Source: Cytophagales bacterium (lineage in GTDB: Bacteria; Bacteroidota; Bacteroidia; Cytophagales; Cyclobacteriaceae). From it: 64,000 bases of DNA. The stretch covers positions 38,223-102,222 of the forward strand of contig JAKSDQ010000260.1 in NCBI GenBank assembly GCA_022360015.1. Direction: 5' to 3'. A program made the translations under genes and the position numbers. Positions 59,257-64,000 of this stretch are shown here, piece after piece. Under the pieces are notes generated by a model. That model saw only the letters and a program-made list of their open reading frames with translations, did no database searches and was not told where the DNA came from. Positions within the stretch are counted from its first letter, which is position 1. The number at the start of each line of letters is the position of its first letter.

Positions 59257-60603
59257 ATGCAAGACCCCTATCACCTATCCGGTGAATCCATACAGGAGCC
59301 ACCGGTTACTTTTTTTTCCAAGCTAAAACATCTCGGGCCAGGTTTCATACTTTCCGCAACGATAGTAGGCTCAGGTGAACTCATTGCTACAACCACACTC
59401 GGAGCAAGAGCCGGATTTATTACTTTTTGGGTAATTATTGCCAGTTGCTTGGTTAAAGTAGCAGTTCAGTTAGAATTTGCCAAACACACAATACTTACAG
59501 GAGAAACCTCCATGGCCATTTTAAATAAGTTGCCCGGACCGGTTTGGGGCAAGGCAAATTGGACGGTTTGGTCTATGCTGGTTATGATGGCCTTGAAGTT
59601 CCTGCAGGTTGGAGGGATTGTAGGAGGGGTGGCGATTATTATGAACATTGGATTTCCGGATGTAAGTGTCGCCATATGGTCTTTTGTTATCGCGATCTTT
59701 GTGGCGCTACTGATCTTCCGGGGATACTACCAGTTTGTGGAAAAAGGATCACTTATTTTAATCGCAGTTTTTACACTTTTTACCTTTTCATCCTTGTATT
59801 TTCTGAAATACACACCTTTTGATTTTACCTGGCAGGAAGTCTGGAGTGGCCTTCAGTTCCAGTTACCCAAGGAGGCAGTGGCAGTGGCCATCGCTGCCTT
59901 CGGCATTACGGGGGTGTCTGGCGAGGAGATTATCTATTACAATTATTGGTGTCTCGAAAAGGGTTATGCGCGCTATACAGGACCACGAGAAGACAAAGAG
60001 GCATGGAAGTCGAGGGCCAGAGGTTGGATAAATACGATGTATATGGATGCTGTCTCGGCCATGGTGCTATACACCGTAGTAACTGGTGTCTTTTATCTCC
60101 TGGGAGCGGCCGTGCTTAATGCCCGCGGCACCATTCCCCAAGGCTATGAGATGGTAGAAACCCTTTCAGCTATGTATACTGAGTCACTGGGTGCCTGGGC
60201 GAAAACAATTTTCCTGATCGGGGCTTTCATGGTATTGTTCTCTACACTCTTTGCCTCACTGGCCTCCTGGACGCGTTTGTTCACTGATATTTTTGGAAGA
60301 ATTGGCTGGATCGACTTTGGCGACATGCATCAGCGCAGGAAGTGGGTAATGATTTTAGCATGGGTTGTACCACTTGTATGGGCTTTATCTTTTGTTTTTA
60401 TTCGCCTTCCTGTTATCATGGTTTTATCAGGAGGCATTGTTGGTGCCCTCATCCTTTTCCTGGTGGTATTTTCCGTTATCTACATTCGCTATTATCGCGC
60501 TGACCCGGCTTTTATTCCCGGGAAGATTTACGATGTTGCATTATGGCTCAGCATTCTGTCGATTGCCTTTGTAGGAGCCTATGGCTTATTCAGGTTGTTC
60601 TGA
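59257..60603 (+). CDS. Nramp-related membrane transporter, divergent
   Basis: 448 residues with about eleven transmembrane helices of the Nramp (APC-fold) superfamily. The first helix region reads GPGFILSATIVGSGELIATTTLGARAGF: it aligns with the Nramp start, but the metal-binding DPGN is absent, and in helix 6 the MPH motif is replaced by ITGVSGEE. So it keeps the fold while the canonical manganese/iron-binding residues are missing. The substrate is likely not a classical divalent metal; magnesium or another solute is possible (inference). No regulator or partner is adjacent. Confidence 0.8.
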   Translation: MQDPYHLSGESIQEPPVTFFSKLKHLGPGFILSATIVGSGELIATTTLGARAGFITFWVIIASCLVKVAVQLEFAKHTILTGETSMAILNKLPGPVWGKANWTVWSMLVMMALKFLQVGGIVGGVAIIMNIGFPDVSVAIWSFVIAIFVALLIFRGYYQFVEKGSLILIAVFTLFTFSSLYFLKYTPFDFTWQEVWSGLQFQLPKEAVAVAIAAFGITGVSGEEIIYYNYWCLEKGYARYTGPREDKEAWKSRARGWINTMYMDAVSAMVLYTVVTGVFYLLGAAVLNARGTIPQGYEMVETLSAMYTESLGAWAKTIFLIGAFMVLFSTLFASLASWTRLFTDIFGRIGWIDFGDMHQRRKWVMILAWVVPLVWALSFVFIRLPVIMVLSGGIVGALILFLVVFSVIYIRYYRADPAFIPGKIYDVALWLSILSIAFVGAYGLFRLF

Positions 60604-60740
60604 AACCAAAAACCGCTATGGATTGCCTTCCCTTGCTATCACCAGGGAGCAAACACGACATTTTCTCTAAGATGCCGGTTTATTTTTCGGGGCTTAGAAA
60701 ATATTTTTGGGATTAGGTTTTACTGATGGAGCATTTACGG

Positions 60741-60771
60741 TTTGTTAAGTAAACAGAATGTATTTTATTTG
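60741..60771 (+). promoter_or_regulatory. Candidate promoter of the GT87 gene
   Basis: TTTG at 60741-60744, a 19-base spacer, and TTTATTTG at 60764-60771, one base off the TAnnTTTG consensus. The leader to ATG 60819 would be about 42 bases. Confidence 0.35.
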
Positions 60772-60818
60772 CATGTCATTTTGATTTGAATGAAAAAACA
60801 CAATTATCAATCCCTGGA

Positions 60819-62141
60819 ATGCAAATACTAACCAATACACTCAACTTTATCGTAAATGCAGGTGCATATTTTGAGAAAACAGATGAAAAAACCAGAAAAC
60901 TAAAGCGGATCCTCACTATACTGCTTGTTTTAACTTTATTGGGGCTTTGGGCCAATATGGTCATACGTGCTACCCGGGGTCATGGCAGTCAATATGATGA
61001 TTTTACGGAGTTCAGCCGTGACTTACTTTTTAACCAGATCGATGTATATGAAGTTTATGACATGAACGTTACATCCATCGGAAAGTACCCCCCCTTCTTT
61101 GCTATGGTATATGCCCCATTGGTTCCCCTTCCCTTACCATTAGGTGCTGCAATTTGGTTTTTGTTTTCGCTGGTTATGATGGTTTTGGCTACCAGGGCAG
61201 CGGCGAATATGGTGATGCGGTTTTCGGGTATATCTTCTATGCCACACCAGACAGCATTATGGGCGGTACCACTGGCATTAATGGCTGTGGTAACTATTAC
61301 CAACCTTGAAACTTCCCAGGTAAATATTTTTATTTTTTCGCTTGTATTACTCGGCCTGGACCAGTTTTCAAGGAACCGCGATATGCAGGCGGGTTTGTTA
61401 CTTGGGGCCGCCACTGCGATTAAAATTACCCCTGGACTGTTTATTGCGTATTTTTTTTACAAAAAGTCCTGGAGGACAGTCTTCTGGGCTGTAGGGGGTG
61501 TATTAATATGTTGGGGAATCATACTGCCATTGGCACTGACCCCTTCCCGCTTTATACCTGTGCTGGAATCATGGCTCGGAATATTTCTATCTTTTGTAAC
61601 GGAAGGAACAATGGCTGAAGGTATACAGGGATTTAGACACACCAACCAGTCTTTAAGCGCGGTTATCTATCGTTTTTTTACAAATACACCGGCCAACGGT
61701 GGATTTGAAAATTTTTATGTCAATATCCTGAGTCTCTCCTATGAGACGGCAGACTGGATTATGCGGATTCTAAAAATAGCCATTTTTGTTGGCTTGGCAC
61801 TGGTTTGCAGGGCTCCCATGAAAGGCAGGAAAGATCCCAGAATCCCTTTTGAATTATCCCTGGTAGCTATCGCTACCCTGTACCTTTCGCCTATTTCCTG
61901 GATTAACCACTATATTGTGATGATATTACCCTTTTTGGTAGCTTATATCTTCATTAAAACCAGGGAACCACTGGACCATCCGGGACGGAAAATGCTGGTG
62001 GCACTGGCCTGGTCAGCGTTTTTGGTGGCCATGATTCATCCTTTAATCATGACCGTATCTCTGCCTTTTTTTGGCTCTTTAATCATGGTTATCGCCTTAA
62101 TACGTACCCATTCAGTCACACTCAGTAGGGAAATTGGATAA
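60819..62141 (+). CDS. GT87 family integral-membrane glycosyltransferase
   Basis: 440 residues from ATG 60819 with eight to ten transmembrane helices. The first periplasmic loop holds DDFTEFSRDLLFNQIDVYEVYD...YPPFFAMVYAPL, the conserved D-F-x-x-Y/F...Y-P-P signature of polyprenyl-phosphate-dependent mannosyltransferases (GT87, formerly DUF2029). A second family marker, GLLLGAATAIKITPGLFIAYF, follows. The enzyme transfers a sugar from a lipid-linked donor on the outer face of the inner membrane; the acceptor is unknown. A TTG at 60786 is a possible earlier start. Its last 30 bases overlap the facing dipeptidase gene. Confidence 0.85.
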   Translation: MQILTNTLNFIVNAGAYFEKTDEKTRKLKRILTILLVLTLLGLWANMVIRATRGHGSQYDDFTEFSRDLLFNQIDVYEVYDMNVTSIGKYPPFFAMVYAPLVPLPLPLGAAIWFLFSLVMMVLATRAAANMVMRFSGISSMPHQTALWAVPLALMAVVTITNLETSQVNIFIFSLVLLGLDQFSRNRDMQAGLLLGAATAIKITPGLFIAYFFYKKSWRTVFWAVGGVLICWGIILPLALTPSRFIPVLESWLGIFLSFVTEGTMAEGIQGFRHTNQSLSAVIYRFFTNTPANGGFENFYVNILSLSYETADWIMRILKIAIFVGLALVCRAPMKGRKDPRIPFELSLVAIATLYLSPISWINHYIVMILPFLVAYIFIKTREPLDHPGRKMLVALAWSAFLVAMIHPLIMTVSLPFFGSLIMVIALIRTHSVTLSREIG

Positions 62142-62849
62142 CGCAAATGATCGGGCTTCGCCAAAGTTGTAATGCCACCATTCGGTTTTGATGGATTTGA
62201 AACCATGTTGTTCCATAACATCTTTTAATAATCTTCTGTTGTTAAGCACTGCCTGAGGCAGATTGGTATAGGCATGATGCGCTTCCTCTCCAAAGTGATC
62301 AAATCCGGTACCCATATTAAGCTCCCTGTTTTCTCGGTCCACCAGCGTGATGTCCACCGCACCGCCGCGATTATGGATAGAACCTGAAGTATATGGGTTG
62401 GCCACGTAACCTTCAACCGGATAAACTTCCCACAAAACCTTTTGGACGTCCAGGGGCCGGTAGCAATCAAAAAACTTTATTCGATATCCCTTTTTAATGA
62501 AGTCACGATTGGCATTGATCAAAGCCAGGGCCACTTTTTTGCGAATCATACATTGGTCGCAATCGTAGACTTTTTTCTTCATAAAATTGTCCTCCGTAGC
62601 ATACTTCATATCATCAACAAAATCGTCCGACCAGTTTTTGATAAAGACAAAGCTTGAATCGTGTAAATCTGAGTTTTTCAGAAGTAAACCTGGCTTATTT
62701 TCGGTTTGGTCGGCAGCTATCCCGGATTTTGTTCCGGCGTTGATACTATCGGTTTTGGCAGTCACATTTTTATGTGATGTCTTTCCTGATTCCTGACAGG
62801 AAAAAATGATGACTGGTATAAAGAAAATTAGTGTTATATAGTATTTCAT
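62112..62849 (-). CDS. VanX-type D-Ala-D-Ala dipeptidase lipoprotein (M15D)
   Basis: 245 residues. Signal peptide with lipobox IFSC (C18), a Ser/Thr-rich linker, and a zinc peptidase domain of family M15D. The zinc site is SIHNRGGAVDITL with H159 and D166, and H226 in TEWWHY, where E223 is the general base. RPLDVQ near 131-136 carries the conserved catalytic arginine. Cleaves D-Ala-D-Ala or similar dipeptides from cell-wall turnover; not evidence of vancomycin resistance, as no vanHA genes are present. A longer frame starting near 63044 was rejected because it reads through a terminator before the signal peptide. Confidence 0.9.
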   Translation of the reverse strand: MKYYITLIFFIPVIIFSCQESGKTSHKNVTAKTDSINAGTKSGIAADQTENKPGLLLKNSDLHDSSFVFIKNWSDDFVDDMKYATEDNFMKKKVYDCDQCMIRKKVALALINANRDFIKKGYRIKFFDCYRPLDVQKVLWEVYPVEGYVANPYTSGSIHNRGGAVDITLVDRENRELNMGTGFDHFGEEAHHAYTNLPQAVLNNRRLLKDVMEQHGFKSIKTEWWHYNFGEARSFALSNFPTECD

Positions 62850-62987
62850 TTTAATAAAATTGATTTTCAAAAATATATACCATCCCTTCATGGAGCTGTC
62901 TTCTAATAAGTTTGATCCGGCCGGTAAATGGCGAATATTGTTTGGTTCGACGTTTCTTGACTCCCTCCTTGAAGGAGGCAAAAAAAA

Positions 62988-63012
62988 AAACACCCCGGAG
63001 CCGGGGTGTTTC
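62988..63012 (-). terminator. Intrinsic terminator of the T9SS repeat protein
   Basis: ACACCCCGG and CCGGGGTGT form a GC-rich stem with a very short loop. On the minus strand it is followed by eleven Ts (62990-62980). It lies 30 bases after the stop of the minus-strand gene ending at 63041. Confidence 0.85.
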
Positions 63013-63040
63013 CAGATTAACGTATTTATAAGAGTTATTA

Positions 63041-64000
63041 TCAAAATTCAACAATCATGCTTACATAATCTACCGATTTTTCAGTCGTAATGATGAGCTT
63101 GTACAAGCCACTTTTTACCAGTCCAAGTGAAAAGCGCTCCACATTAAAATATTTATTGTAATCTTTATTGTATACCTGGTTACCAAAAGAATCGTAGATT
63201 GCCACAGAAAGTACTTTTACGCTTTTATCTGTCGGTTCCATATCAAATACCCCTACGTTAGGGTTTGGATAAACCATGTATTTCTTTTGAGAAGTTAAAC
63301 TGGTACGAGAAGTACTGTTCGGTATATATGAATCCACCGTAAAGTTTAAAGTCAGCGGCTTTCCTGCTTCTCCTTGTCCATTACTTTTGGAGAATGGTGT
63401 GGCAGTAACAGTATGGCTTCCTAACTCAGGCGTCCATGCATGATAATTCCCATTTTTGTCACTATTCAACGCGTAAGGTACCAGGTTTTCGGTTTTGAAG
63501 TTTTGCTGACCATTGTACGCGAATCTGACACTGCCTGCCTTGTCAGGCCCAATGTTGGCCCGGATATTCAAATTTTTAGTAGGCAGTTCCTGAAGATTGA
63601 TAGTTACTCCTTCAGGAATCGGATCAAAGGCAACAATTGGCTTGTTTTTGTCCGCATCAATCAGTGTAAAGCTCACCACCTTTGGTTGGTCATTGTCAAC
63701 CGGTTGTTCATCCGGATTTTTATTGACAACCGTGAAGTTTATGGTTAACGCCAGTCCTTTTTCCCCTTTGCGGTTTTTATCTGCAAAGGGCGTGGCTGTG
63801 ATGGCATGATTTCCTGCGTTAGGTGTCCATGCGTGGTAATTCCCGTTAATATCACTGTTAAACGCATAAGGGAATATGTTTTCAGTGATATGGTTTTCTT
63901 TACCAAGATATGAGAACATCACACTGCCCACCTGTTGCGGATTTGTATTGGCCCTGATATTGAGATTCTTTGTTGGAAGCTCAAACAGGTTGATCGTAGC
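63041..64000 (-). CDS. T9SS-sorted surface protein with tandem repeats (5' end outside window)
   Basis: The frame is open to the right edge, so the gene continues beyond the window. The visible 319 codons hold two copies of a repeat of about 115 residues, each with ELPTKNLNIRAN...P, GSV-F-Y-G, N-YHAWTP-G-HTVTATPF and LNFTV strands. The C-terminal sorting domain is YMVYPNPNVGVFDMEP, LSVAIYDSFGNQVYNK and SGLYKLIITTEKSVDYVSMIVEF. It would be exported by the type IX system and held on the cell surface. Repeat units resemble adhesin-like beta-sandwich modules; ligand unknown. Confidence 0.85.
   Translation of the reverse strand, partial: ATINLFELPTKNLNIRANTNPQQVGSVMFSYLGKENHITENIFPYAFNSDINGNYHAWTPNAGNHAITATPFADKNRKGEKGLALTINFTVVNKNPDEQPVDNDQPKVVSFTLIDADKNKPIVAFDPIPEGVTINLQELPTKNLNIRANIGPDKAGSVRFAYNGQQNFKTENLVPYALNSDKNGNYHAWTPELGSHTVTATPFSKSNGQGEAGKPLTLNFTVDSYIPNSTSRTSLTSQKKYMVYPNPNVGVFDMEPTDKSVKVLSVAIYDSFGNQVYNKDYNKYFNVERFSLGLVKSGLYKLIITTEKSVDYVSMIVEF

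Noticed and set aside
62850..63044. N-terminal extension of the VanX-type dipeptidase
   Set aside because: It would run through the GC-rich terminator and T-tract and place 65 unrelated residues before a clear lipoprotein signal peptide.

Overview
The window reads as chromosomal DNA of a Bacteroidota bacterium, most likely a member of the Cytophagales (Fulvivirga- or Cyclobacteriaceae-like; this placement is inference). Supporting signs are two proteins with type IX secretion C-terminal sorting domains, a TonB-dependent receptor with a carboxypeptidase-like N-terminal domain, many short-lipobox lipoproteins, several LytTR-type regulators, sigma-54 two-component systems typical of the phylum, and perfect or near-perfect TAnnTTTG promoter elements. 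There is no rRNA, tRNA, CRISPR array or complete insertion sequence that I can see.

Layout. 1-14.6 kb holds mostly housekeeping or stand-alone genes: glutaminyl-tRNA synthetase, an AlkA-type glycosylase, a creatininase-family hydrolase, a SGNH lipoprotein, a metalloprotease lipoprotein, a DUF6909-like protein, a GCS2-CBS fusion and a TPR protein. 14.6-16.2 kb is a graveyard: a frameshifted ankyrin gene and a truncated glyoxalase-fold (VOC) gene sit back to back. 16.2-21 kb carries three related secreted or membrane-anchored TPR proteins in tandem plus a 54-residue lipoprotein. 21-31 kb holds two paralogous sigma-54 histidine kinase/response regulator pairs flanking a MacB/FtsX-type permease and a Gfo/Idh/MocA oxidoreductase. 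31.2-37.3 kb has a frameshifted LytTR regulator, an NTF2-like protein, and an operon of two surface beta-propeller proteins, one with a striking His/Met-rich insert, followed by an outer-membrane barrel and a DUF1579-like protein.

37.4-42.8 kb contains coaX, then a two-gene operon of a SF1 helicase and a DUF2290-like protein, which is the best candidate for a phage-defence system here, and a TrpF-like protein that lacks the catalytic cysteine. 43-49.6 kb is a compact run mnmA - lipoprotein - T9SS subtilase - rpe - TonB-dependent receptor with overlapping or nearly touching genes. 50-57.2 kb ends in a signalling cluster: a small soluble beta-rich protein, a TPR-histidine kinase, a LytTR response regulator and a second histidine kinase. 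57.4-64 kb holds DUF4301, an Nramp-related transporter, a GT87 glycosyltransferase, a VanX-type dipeptidase lipoprotein, and the 3' part of a repeat-containing T9SS protein cut by the window edge.

Non-coding structure is notable: a dispersed repeat of about 90 bp in three copies (about 2.1, 4.7 and 49.7 kb), a 35-bp perfect inverted repeat at 28.0 kb with a degenerate relative at 35.5 kb, several bidirectional terminator hairpins between convergent genes, and an intrinsic-terminator-like hairpin whose loop contains the probable start codon of the TPR-histidine kinase. At least five gene remnants show that accessory genes are being lost in the spaces between conserved genes.
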